A stretch of 64,000 bases of DNA from Flagellimonas sp. S3867 (GTDB taxonomy: Bacteria; Bacteroidota; Bacteroidia; Flavobacteriales; Flavobacteriaceae): the NCBI RefSeq assembly GCF_014698935.1, contig NZ_JACVMN010000001.1:124001-188000 (forward strand). The letters run 5' to 3'. The notes beneath the pieces were generated by a model. It worked only from the letters and a program-made list of their open reading frames with translations. It was not told the DNA's origin and ran no database searches. Positions 8,346-16,562 of this stretch are shown here, in pieces. The first letter of the stretch is position 1; the number at the start of each line of letters is the position of its first letter. Both the position numbers and the translations under genes were made by a program.

Positions 8346-9611
8346 TCAATGGTGTTTCCGTTGTTTATACAATTGGTAATATCCCCAAGCGGCGACACTC
8401 CCGATGAAAGAAAATACGGCCAACATCCAAAACACATGCTGATGTCCTTCGGCCCCCGGGGAGTTATCTAAGAGATAGCCCATTGCGGGCCCTGCAAATA
8501 TGTCCGGGGTATATCCTATCAGTGAAATAAGGCCCACAGCCGTTCCGGTAAGAACCAAGGGAATCTGACCTTCCCTCATTACGGCAAAGTATAAGGAGCG
8601 AGCAGCATACACACCTGCTGCAATGATTAAAATTGATATAAAAAACAAAATTGTTGCCGAATGCGAAATCATTCCTGTAGCGAACAATAGTGCACCGAAA
8701 AATGAAACCACAAAACTTACGACCAGCCAGTATGTAGTTTGTGTACGGTCTGCCAGTATTCCAATAAGTACTCCGATAACCGGCCGGATATATAATAAAA
8801 AAGTGCCCACCTGAGCTGATTGCACTTGATCATAGAGCATTACGTCTTGTGCATACAATGAAAAAACATCGGTGATTTTGTAACCCACATAAGCACATAG
8901 AATTATAATCATTAACAACCATACGGAAGGTAACCGTGAGACTTCTTTTATTTGTGAGATCGTGATTTTCTCCAAAATAATCTTCTTTTCCGATTGAAGG
9001 TCCATTTTCATGAAGAGCCACACCAATAGCCCTACCATGAAAACAATTCCGGAAGATATCAGAATCACATACTTAAAGGCCGCCCTATTTTCAACGACTG
9101 TAGCCTGTGAAACATCTGTAGTTATAAACCATGAAAAAATAAGTACACCCATAGTTCCGAACAGCGCTCCCACTAAACCACGCCCTCCATCCAAAAAACC
9201 GAAAGCCTTTCCTTGGGAAGTGGACCCGCCCCATACGCGGGTTGCCTTGATCATCGGAGCCCAGAATAAAAATATTGTTGTAAAACCCCAATAACCATAA
9301 AGTGCTTTTAATACTTCGTAACCGGGAAAAGTGGCATAGACCAATCCCCCCAGGGCCGTCATCCATAGCGCTACTGCGATTAATTTTCTTGGAGGGAGCT
9401 TATCGGCCAAAGGGCCTCCAAAAAGGTAAGATAACAATGCTATTATTCCATATACGGAGAAACATATTCCTAATTGTGTATTGTCCAAGTTAAATACCTC
9501 CAGGACTGTGGGCCTGAACACTCGTGAAAGAACAAATGGAAGAATAAATACAGATTCCCCTGCCAAAATGAGTAGTAGGAGAAAGTGCCAAGGCGCTTTT
9601 TTTTGATTCAT
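8346..9611 (-). CDS. MFS transporter
   Basis: 421 residues with about 12 hydrophobic segments. The cytoplasmic loop between helices 2 and 3 carries FGGPLADKLPPRKLI (about residues 64–78), the MFS signature region, and the pseudo-repeat IGILADRTQTTYW occurs in the second half near 289. The HFLLLLILAGESVFILPF start and GFLDGGRGLVGALFG segment resemble organophosphate/nitrate-type MFS members, but the substrate cannot be named. It starts with ATG, has no partner gene on the same transcript and ends about 200 bases before the DUF5694 gene. Confidence 0.85.
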   Translation of the reverse strand: MNQKKAPWHFLLLLILAGESVFILPFVLSRVFRPTVLEVFNLDNTQLGICFSVYGIIALLSYLFGGPLADKLPPRKLIAVALWMTALGGLVYATFPGYEVLKALYGYWGFTTIFLFWAPMIKATRVWGGSTSQGKAFGFLDGGRGLVGALFGTMGVLIFSWFITTDVSQATVVENRAAFKYVILISSGIVFMVGLLVWLFMKMDLQSEKKIILEKITISQIKEVSRLPSVWLLMIIILCAYVGYKITDVFSLYAQDVMLYDQVQSAQVGTFLLYIRPVIGVLIGILADRTQTTYWLVVSFVVSFFGALLFATGMISHSATILFFISILIIAAGVYAARSLYFAVMREGQIPLVLTGTAVGLISLIGYTPDIFAGPAMGYLLDNSPGAEGHQHVFWMLAVFSFIGSVAAWGYYQLYKQRKHH

Positions 9612-9735
9612 GGAGTTTTGTGAACTAAACTTTTATACCTGACGATATTCATAACTCCCTAAAAATAGCACTTTGCTTTGATTTCCAAACTGGAAACACT
9701 GGAGTAATTGGATGTTCGCTCTGATATCAACTTTT

Positions 9736-10254
9736 TTATTCTAAACTTTGGATGTAAATAGAAGCTTCCAAAAAATTTCTCCGGGTTTTATAATTTTTTT
9801 CCTTGGTAAAATCTACATGTATTATTTCTCCAAACCCAGAATGTTTTTCAATCGAATAAATTGCTTTTAAAATGGAAGGAAAACTACCTCTAAGAGTGAA
9901 ATTATAGGTAATAAAGTTAGTTTCATTCTGTTTGGAAATATGTGCAGGATTATAATCTATGAGCGAAAGTTGGTTTTTGGAAACCTCTTGATTAATGATT
10001 CGCAACAAATTATTCTCCATCGAGGTATTGTTGATGTTTAAATCTTGCAGTACCGTATCCAAATACGCTTCTTTTTTGGACAACAACGACAACTGTTGGG
10101 GGATGTTTTTATATAAACCTTCCTCTTTAGTTAAAGCTCCATATTCCCTTTTTAATGCCAAAGTATTGGAAATAGCTAATTTATAGCACAACAAGAGCGA
10201 CAACAAAATCAATAAGATCAATACTATATTCTTTTTCCTAAAACCCGATAGCAT
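9736..10254 (-). CDS. PilO/GspM-like inner-membrane protein
   Basis: 172 residues from ATG 10254, which overlaps the end of the upstream PilM/N-like gene by 17 bases. A single membrane helix (NIVLILLILLSLLLCYKLAI, about residues 9–28) follows a basic cytoplasmic tip. Next come a coiled-coil-like stretch (about 35–85) and a ferredoxin-like periplasmic domain with NFTLRGSFPSILKAIYSIE near 118–136. This is the PilO/GspM architecture: the protein pairs with PilN/GspL below the secretin. It is the last gene of the minus-strand secretion arm. Sequence similarity is low, so the call rests on topology and position. Confidence 0.7.
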   Translation of the reverse strand: MLSGFRKKNIVLILLILLSLLLCYKLAISNTLALKREYGALTKEEGLYKNIPQQLSLLSKKEAYLDTVLQDLNINNTSMENNLLRIINQEVSKNQLSLIDYNPAHISKQNETNFITYNFTLRGSFPSILKAIYSIEKHSGFGEIIHVDFTKEKNYKTRRNFLEASIYIQSLE

Positions 10255-11452
10255 TAATTTGAATTTTAAAGTTTGAACTGTTTCGGCTTTTATAATCGAA
10301 ATCTTTGGTCTCAATGGACTTCACCCATTCAAATGTCTCAAGCTGGGTAAGCCATAAAGAGAAATCTTCACTGTTTGTACTGGTGCCCATCACCATTATT
10401 TTATGCTCCAATAATTCAATGGGTTTTGATTCTTGCGGTGGTTTTTTAAATGGCTGATAGAGTAGTCTTGTCAACAAAATACTTGATGGCACGGTAGCTC
10501 CAATTTTATCAAGGTAAAAGGATGCTTTCGAATTGGAAACGGATAATACCGCGTCTACCTTTTTTTCCTTTTCGGCAACTTTTTGCTGCATAACAAGAAG
10601 ACTGTTTTTATTGGTGGTGCTGTAGGACAAATTATCTTTTAGGGATTGTACGTTGTTAAAATAAAAATTGAAGAACAAAAAATTTACAAGCAATAGAATC
10701 AATATAAATGCCAATGAAGAACGCAAAAGAATATAAAAAACTCGTTTGTTTTCAAACGCTCTACGCAGACTTTTAACGATGGCGCCAAAGTTGGAATCAG
10801 TATCAACTGAATTAAATAGAAATTCTAAAACCCCAGAAAAGGCTAACAAAGCTGAATTTTCAACGTTCAGACCGTTGATATTATATGTTGATGGCTGAAT
10901 GCTTTTTGTTTTCGTAATTGCAATTTCATTACCAGAATTTTGTGGTAGTCTTATTTCCTCGGAATTGGTAAAAACTACATCCTTATTAAGATAATCGAGG
11001 ATTGTACGTAGCGAACAAGCACCCAAAGAAAAGCCTACCACGCTAAACTTAAGTTCTTGAAGTTGCTCCAAATAGGCGCCGATAGTACTTTTTTTAACAA
11101 CACTTATTACAGACTGATTCTTTAGTTTAGAAATCTGAAAATAGAAATTATCCAGATTCAAACCTGGGAATTTGTTTTCAACAGCCGCTCGGCCTTCATA
11201 TTTTGATTTAATTTCCAATGTTTTGGTTATAACGTCGGCTGCATTATATACCACATATATGGGAGTTGCGTTTTTAGCAAATTTTGAAATATGGCCAAGG
11301 TCATTAAATGTTTGACTATCAGTAATATCAAGTTCTCCTTTTTTTCTTTTAACCTCCAATAGGCGAAACGAGATGCTTTCATCAATCTGATAGACCTCTA
11401 AAGCATAAGAGGTAATTCCTTTGGAGAAATATGTTTTTAAAAGATCAAACAC
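10238..11452 (-). CDS. PilM/PilN (GspL)-like assembly-platform protein
   Basis: 404 residues from GTG 11452, which overlaps the TAG of the secretin gene by one base. The N-terminal 230 residues look like a degenerate actin-like cytoplasmic domain (PilM or GspL type). One membrane helix follows near residue 250 (LAFILILLLVNFLFF). A coiled coil and a ferredoxin-like periplasmic domain (about 330–404) come last. GspL and fused PilM–PilN proteins have this order and dock the ATPase GspE to the periplasmic frame. The neighbouring PilO-like gene supplies the usual partner. Similarity is too weak to choose GspL over PilM-N. Confidence 0.75.
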   Translation of the reverse strand: MFDLLKTYFSKGITSYALEVYQIDESISFRLLEVKRKKGELDITDSQTFNDLGHISKFAKNATPIYVVYNAADVITKTLEIKSKYEGRAAVENKFPGLNLDNFYFQISKLKNQSVISVVKKSTIGAYLEQLQELKFSVVGFSLGACSLRTILDYLNKDVVFTNSEEIRLPQNSGNEIAITKTKSIQPSTYNINGLNVENSALLAFSGVLEFLFNSVDTDSNFGAIVKSLRRAFENKRVFYILLRSSLAFILILLLVNFLFFNFYFNNVQSLKDNLSYSTTNKNSLLVMQQKVAEKEKKVDAVLSVSNSKASFYLDKIGATVPSSILLTRLLYQPFKKPPQESKPIELLEHKIMVMGTSTNSEDFSLWLTQLETFEWVKSIETKDFDYKSRNSSNFKIQINAIGF

Positions 11453-13680
11453 TAATAGATAACTGTTGGTTTAATAAGAATGGTCAACTTTTGTCTGGAG
11501 TCTTCTCTTCTTCTTTTGCTGAACAACCACTTAATAACGGGTATCCTGGCCAAAAAAGGAACACCGCTACCAGAATCGTTTTTCACTTTTTCTTCAAGTC
11601 CTCCCAATATGGCCAAATCTTGATTTTGCATTCGAATAATAGAACTGAATTCCCTTGAGGTCAGCCCAGGAGGTGCATCTTCGTCGATACGTTCAGAACT
11701 AAAATCAGACTGTATCACATTAATGTCCAAAGTAACCTGTCCGTTCCCAGAAACCAATGGTTTTATACTTACAGCCAATTCGGCATCTATAGGTTGAAAG
11801 TTGCGTATCTCTGAAGCTGTGGGTATCTGCGACCCAAAAAAGTTCTGACTTGTGACAACATAATATGTGGTTTCTCCAATGGAAAGATTGGCACGATGCC
11901 CGTTTAAAGTAGAAAGTTTGGGTGTTGATTTTATTTTGATATTACCGTTGGCTTCCATGGCCTTGATTGTGGCAAAAAACTCTGGAACCACACGCCCAAT
12001 GTTAAAGGAACCGAAGCCATCAAAGCCTCCTATGATTTTATTGACAGTTTTTGCCCCCAAGGTCAAATCGGTCTGTGGAAAGATTCCCCCTGTGGTTTCA
12101 ACCGGCTCATCTCCAATTCCCCAACTAATTCCGGTTTCAATAGTTGCCGATTTCCTTACTTCGATGATCATAACCTCAATCAACACAACCGGAACGGGTC
12201 TATCAATCTGTTTTATGAATTTTTTGAACCTGTTAATGCTAGCTGCAGGTCCACTTATCAAAAAGCTGTTCAGTTCATAATCAATTTTAATGTCCAGATC
12301 GGCAACCACATCATCAGGCAGAATGCTGACTATAGCCTCGGCATTGGAGGAATAATCACCAAACTGGTTGTTTTGGGTATTGATTCTTCGGGTGTTGTTG
12401 GAGTTTTGCCTTAAGTTCCCTTGGTTGTTTCCAAATCCATTGGCTTCATTTTGAAATCCTCCTCCCCCCACATAATTGACTCCACCTGTAATAGTTCTTC
12501 CAGCTGATCTTCCATAGCCAGTGGACTGCATCGGGTCTCCTAAAAGCTCTACGGACCGATGCATCATTTGGACAATTTCCAATTTCCTTACACTTAACTG
12601 GTCAGCGGTGCCAAAGAAATAGCGATCATTTTCTTTTTTAAATGTAAAATTTGAACTGTTTAGATTGGGAGCGGGTATTGCGGCCGCCCTGCCTTGATTT
12701 TGATTGCGATTTCTGTTTTGTGGTTGCACATTTTGCTGTCCATTAGTAGCTGCGCCAACAGTGGGTTGAACGGTTTCGCTTTCAAATATTTTTGTCAGCA
12801 GTTCATCGTAATAGATTTGTTTTGCCTTGAAGGTGACGTTACCCGCTTCAGTCAGCGGAGTTGCCACATAAACATCCAGATCTAAATCCAAACTAATTTC
12901 TTGCACAATGTCGGCAATAGGAACATTGTTAAAATCTACATCCAATATTCTATTTACGGTATCCAATACCTGATAGTAAAAGTTCTCACCAGCAATACCG
13001 CTACGAGAAGCTCGCCCATTGTTAGCATCAGTGTTGTCTGCTTGGTCAAACAAGTAGAATCCATCCCTTGATTTGGAATAGGTAAGATTATTGGCCTCTG
13101 CAATATTTTTCATGGCAAGATCCAACGGAACATCTTTAATGTAAATGGACAAAGGTATATTCTCCATTCCTTTGGAATACAATAGGTTTTGTCCGGAAAC
13201 GTCTATGATTTTTCGGAACGCCTTTCCCAGAGGGTCCCCTTTTAAATCCATGGAGATTAGATTGTTCAAGGCATCAAAACTTACAAGTGCTTCCCTTTCT
13301 GGAATGATTTCAGGTGGGGGCTGATATTTAAGAATGGAAAGAATGTTTCCGGTGAAATTAATATCCAGTCCATATTGTTTGCATAAGAAGACCAGCAAAT
13401 CCGCTACGGTAACATTGGAGAAATTATTAACGATGTTTATTCCCTGTAAACTGGGGTCAATGTTGAGGTTTATTTTATGAACCTGTGAAACCGCCAGGAG
13501 AAAATTGGATAATGATACACTGTTTACATTGATGTCGAGTTTTAGGTTTTCAGAAAGTCCCGGATTATCAACGGCCAGCGACTCCAGGTTGTTCTGGATA
13601 TTTTGTATCCGCGTTTCTTCTTCTTGTGAAAAAGCAAAAAGGGACAAGGCTAAAAAAATGAATATGAGGTTCTTCTTCAT
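11452..13680 (-). CDS. gspD: Type II/IV secretin (outer-membrane channel)
   Basis: 742 residues with a signal peptide (MKKNLIFIFLALSLFAFSQ). N-domains follow: an STN-like N0 (KLDINVNSVSLSNFLLAVSQ), further N modules near 130–300, and the secretin β-barrel domain from about 495 (VPVVLIEVMIIEVRKS) to the end (QDLAILGGLEEKV, then IPVIKWLFSKRR), the classic secretin finish. An Asn/Gln/Gly-rich low-complexity segment lies between N-domains (about 310–345) and another before the barrel (about 410–450). No pilotin-binding S-domain is obvious. It is 4 bases after gspE and overlaps the PilM/N-like gene. Confidence 0.9.
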   Translation of the reverse strand: MKKNLIFIFLALSLFAFSQEEETRIQNIQNNLESLAVDNPGLSENLKLDINVNSVSLSNFLLAVSQVHKINLNIDPSLQGINIVNNFSNVTVADLLVFLCKQYGLDINFTGNILSILKYQPPPEIIPEREALVSFDALNNLISMDLKGDPLGKAFRKIIDVSGQNLLYSKGMENIPLSIYIKDVPLDLAMKNIAEANNLTYSKSRDGFYLFDQADNTDANNGRASRSGIAGENFYYQVLDTVNRILDVDFNNVPIADIVQEISLDLDLDVYVATPLTEAGNVTFKAKQIYYDELLTKIFESETVQPTVGAATNGQQNVQPQNRNRNQNQGRAAAIPAPNLNSSNFTFKKENDRYFFGTADQLSVRKLEIVQMMHRSVELLGDPMQSTGYGRSAGRTITGGVNYVGGGGFQNEANGFGNNQGNLRQNSNNTRRINTQNNQFGDYSSNAEAIVSILPDDVVADLDIKIDYELNSFLISGPAASINRFKKFIKQIDRPVPVVLIEVMIIEVRKSATIETGISWGIGDEPVETTGGIFPQTDLTLGAKTVNKIIGGFDGFGSFNIGRVVPEFFATIKAMEANGNIKIKSTPKLSTLNGHRANLSIGETTYYVVTSQNFFGSQIPTASEIRNFQPIDAELAVSIKPLVSGNGQVTLDINVIQSDFSSERIDEDAPPGLTSREFSSIIRMQNQDLAILGGLEEKVKNDSGSGVPFLARIPVIKWLFSKRRREDSRQKLTILIKPTVIY

Positions 13681-13684
13681 GCGA

Positions 13685-15103
13685 TCAGTTGGTTAATAGG
13701 GGATATATTTCCTCCACCGAGGTAATGCCCTTTTTCATCAAGGAAAGTGCATTGTCCTTTAAGGTCTTAATTTGTTGTTCTTCAAAATATTCTTGTATGT
13801 CTAGAACATTGTTCTTTATATGCGGAATCAATGATTTATTTATGGGGATAATCTCATAAATGGCCTTTCTTCCATTGTAACCTGTATGGTGACATTCTTG
13901 ACATCCAACCGGGGAAAAATGAAACTTCAAGTCTTTTGGAGGATCAAAACCTTCAGGAAACAACTCGTTTTCAATAACATCTTGTCTTTTACATTGGGAA
14001 CAAAGCTTCCTAACCAAACGTTGGGCAACGCTGATGTTTAAAGTACTGGCTATAAGAAATGGGGGAATGCCCATATCAATCAATCTTGAAATGGTGGCCC
14101 ATGCAGAATTGGTGTGTATAGTTGATAGTACCAAATGGCCCGTTAAGGCCGCTCTAATGGCCATATTGGCCGTTTTCACATCACGGATCTCACCGACCAT
14201 TATAATATCTGGGTCTTGACGCAAAAATGTACGTAAGGCACTGGCAAAGTCCAATCCAATATTTTCTTTCAGCTGTACCTGGTTAACTCCTTCCAGCGTA
14301 TATTCAATAGGGTCTTCAATGGTTAAGATATTGGTCTTTGCATCGTTCAACAGTTTTAATGTGCCATAAAGCGTGGTGGTCTTTCCTGAACCCGTGGGCC
14401 CTGATATTAAGACAATTCCATTGGGATTTTTAATTCCCTCTTTATATCGACGAAGTTCGGGCGCATTAAAACCCAAATCTTCCAAACTTACCGATTGAGT
14501 ATCCTTGTTTAAAATCCGTAGCACAATTTTTTCGCCAAAAAGCGTGGGCAGCGATGAGACCCTGATATCAAACTCTGTATCGTTATGCTTTACGGTAATT
14601 CTCCCATCTTGGGGCAATCTTTTTTCTGCGATGTCCAAACCTGCCCTTATCTTGATCTTATTTACGATGGTTGGATATTCATGTATGGGTACGTTGAACT
14701 GCTCTACCAATTTCCCATCCAAACGAAAACGAACCCTGCACTGGGTCTCATAGGGTTCAAAATGAATATCGCTACTTCCAATGGCCTTGGCATTGATCAA
14801 TATTTTTTCTAGAAAATCGGGAGTATAGTGAAGTTCACTATTTTGGCTAACCTTGGCCTGTCGGTAATTGGCGGTCAAAAAGTCCTGAAGCAGTGAAGAT
14901 TCCAATGTTTCCAATTTCAGAGGGAATTCCAAAACGATACGCAATTCGGATATCAGGCCCTCCAAGGATGTAGAATCCGTATAAAAAGTTAGTACTCCAT
15001 CCAGCTTTTCTTTGGGAACAATTCTATAATGAAATGCCTGCTCAGCAGAAATACGTTGCACAAGTTCTGGTGCCAATCGTAATTTCTTTTCCTTAATATC
15101 CAT
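13685..15103 (-). CDS. gspE: Type II secretion / pilus assembly ATPase
   Basis: A 472-residue secretion ATPase. Walker A is GPTGSGKTTTLY near residue 234; the Asp box (ILTIEDPIEY) and Walker B (PDIIMVGEIRD) follow, and LTGHLVLSTIHTNSAW is the His box. A zinc-binding CSQCKRQ...CQECHHTGYNGR module (about 367–408) is the four-Cys motif typical of GspE and PilB. The N-terminal N1E domain is present but short. It overlaps the prepilin peptidase gene upstream by 11 bases. The zinc module and secretin neighbour separate it from retraction ATPases (PilT), none of which is in the window. Confidence 0.92.
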   Translation of the reverse strand: MDIKEKKLRLAPELVQRISAEQAFHYRIVPKEKLDGVLTFYTDSTSLEGLISELRIVLEFPLKLETLESSLLQDFLTANYRQAKVSQNSELHYTPDFLEKILINAKAIGSSDIHFEPYETQCRVRFRLDGKLVEQFNVPIHEYPTIVNKIKIRAGLDIAEKRLPQDGRITVKHNDTEFDIRVSSLPTLFGEKIVLRILNKDTQSVSLEDLGFNAPELRRYKEGIKNPNGIVLISGPTGSGKTTTLYGTLKLLNDAKTNILTIEDPIEYTLEGVNQVQLKENIGLDFASALRTFLRQDPDIIMVGEIRDVKTANMAIRAALTGHLVLSTIHTNSAWATISRLIDMGIPPFLIASTLNISVAQRLVRKLCSQCKRQDVIENELFPEGFDPPKDLKFHFSPVGCQECHHTGYNGRKAIYEIIPINKSLIPHIKNNVLDIQEYFEEQQIKTLKDNALSLMKKGITSVEEIYPLLTN

Positions 15104-15581
15104 ATAGCGGTGGAGATTGAAAAATTAGGTTATATATGAAAACCAAAATGAGAAATAAACCCATCAATCCAGCCAATGGAACGGTCCGTAGGTGCAATCT
15201 TTTTTTAGAAACAAGAAATAAGAGTAATGCAAATAAAATGGCATTTGCAAAGAGGATAACAAATGTTACCGTTGGAAAACCCAAAGCGAAGGCATAAAAA
15301 AACAAAATATCGCCCAGCCCTAAACCATGGTTTAAAAATTTCTTTTTGATTATAATCCGGGTAAACAAGTACAGCACACTTATGATCACTGAAACAAATA
15401 GCGTATTTAACAGGATATAATTAAAAAAGGCCAAAGGAGCGGCAGTATTTAAAAAATGAACAAGCCCTAATAGAATTATGACCAAAGGAAACAGAAACCA
15501 ATACACTTTACGTTCCTTGAAATCCTGAACTGTAATGTAGCCTAAACAAATCATGGTCAAAATTGTTAATGCAGCGGTCAA
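15093..15581 (-). CDS. Prepilin peptidase, A24-type catalytic domain only
   Basis: 162 residues, almost entirely hydrophobic (about 5–6 membrane helices). The two catalytic aspartates of the GxGD family are visible: TVQDFKERKVYW (Asp near residue 20) and GLGLGDILFF (Asp near 96). Standard GspO/PilD has an extra N-terminal cytoplasmic methyltransferase-zinc domain; it is missing here, as in CpaA/TadV and FlaK. The frame opens with TTG at 15581, which overlaps the TGA of the pseudopilin gene; an ATG at 15554 is the alternative. It presumably cleaves the four pilin-like proteins of this locus. Confidence 0.8.
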   Translation of the reverse strand: MTAALTILTMICLGYITVQDFKERKVYWFLFPLVIILLGLVHFLNTAAPLAFFNYILLNTLFVSVIISVLYLFTRIIIKKKFLNHGLGLGDILFFYAFALGFPTVTFVILFANAILFALLLFLVSKKRLHLRTVPLAGLMGLFLILVFIYNLIFQSPPLYGY

Positions 15582-16009
15582 TCTTTCGTAATTTGCTTAG
15601 GGTTACCGTTTTCATCTACTTCCCACACATTGAACACACCATCTCCATCAAAATCGGTAATAGCCTCTGCTCTGGCTTTAAAGGTGGCGTTATCGGCGCT
15701 CAAAATTTCATATACATAATTGGCAGTTCCGTTTTCCTTAACAGTTCTGGGAGGTTCAAAGTCCAATTCCCCCATCACATGGGAATATTTACTGTGCATA
15801 TACCTATAGGTAGTCTGCGCATTGTAAATGGCTTTTAACTGCACCTGCGCCTCAACACTTTTTGCCTTGGAAATCAACGGCATTAAGTTGGGAAGTGCCA
15901 ATAAAAGAAGTATGCCAATTATTGCCAGTACAATAAGAGTTTCTTGAAGATTTATGGCTGGGATCTTTGTTTTGGGGAAGGGAGCGCGCTTTTTTTTCAT
16001 ACCATACAT
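15578..16009 (-). CDS. Major pseudopilin (GspG-like)
   Basis: 143 residues. A basic leader (MKKKRAPFPKTKIPA) ends in Ala, followed by mature INLQETLIVLAIIGILLLLA with the conserved Glu at +5, the class III signal of pilins. The helix runs into PNLMPLISKAKSVEAQ, and the C-terminus is ITDFDGDGVFNVWEVD, a Ca-binding-like acidic loop as in GspG. First gene of the minus-strand arm, preceded by 553 bases of divergent intergenic DNA. Two in-frame ATGs (16009 and 16000) are possible starts. The cleavage-site residue is Ala rather than the usual Gly. Confidence 0.85.
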   Translation of the reverse strand: MYGMKKKRAPFPKTKIPAINLQETLIVLAIIGILLLLALPNLMPLISKAKSVEAQVQLKAIYNAQTTYRYMHSKYSHVMGELDFEPPRTVKENGTANYVYEILSADNATFKARAEAITDFDGDGVFNVWEVDENGNPKQITKD

Positions 16010-16562
16010 GGTTACTCTGGCATCTATTATTTTTTAGTATCTGTTGATTTTAATCCTACCTGAAATGTAATTTTTTTCTTGTAATTATCTATGGAATATT
16101 CGATAAATATTTTCAGATTAACAATTCAAAAAGTTATCAACAGATTGAAAAGGGTTTAAGCTTTTAGTTATCAGTAAGTTGAATATTCTTAATGGACTTT
16201 ATTGATATTTGAAATCATAATTATTCACAAAACACCTTGAAAAAGTTTAGAATAAAAAGGTAATTTTCTTACATAAATTGAATTTTAACCCTAACCTCAT
16301 TTCAAGTGATGCCCACAACCTCAATTAAAAAAACAGCATTATTATTCATTTCCCAAGAAACTTTTATCCAAAACTATCCTGACAGCTGCACTTGCAGATT
16401 AAAGTCGGGATAAACAAAGTACTAGTTTATCATTTTGTTTGTGCAAAAAGAAGAACTGGACCTTAAAATTTGCGTCAATTTATAAATCGACCTAAAAAAT
16501 CGGTTGACTTTTTTCAGCTTACCTACAGAATCTTGTAAAATTACTTACAATAAAATACTGGC
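16010..16562. promoter_or_regulatory. Divergent control region between secretion arm and adhesin operon
   Basis: 553 bases with no gene. It must contain promoters for both the leftward secretion genes and the rightward adhesin operon. Two dyads sit near the middle: CTGCA-CT-TGCAG at 16386–16397, and GATAAAC (16409–16415) with GTTTATC (16425–16431), spaced by 9 bases. They could be operators. I saw no full match to the Bacteroidota TTTG / TAnnTTTG promoter pair. Confidence 0.45.
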
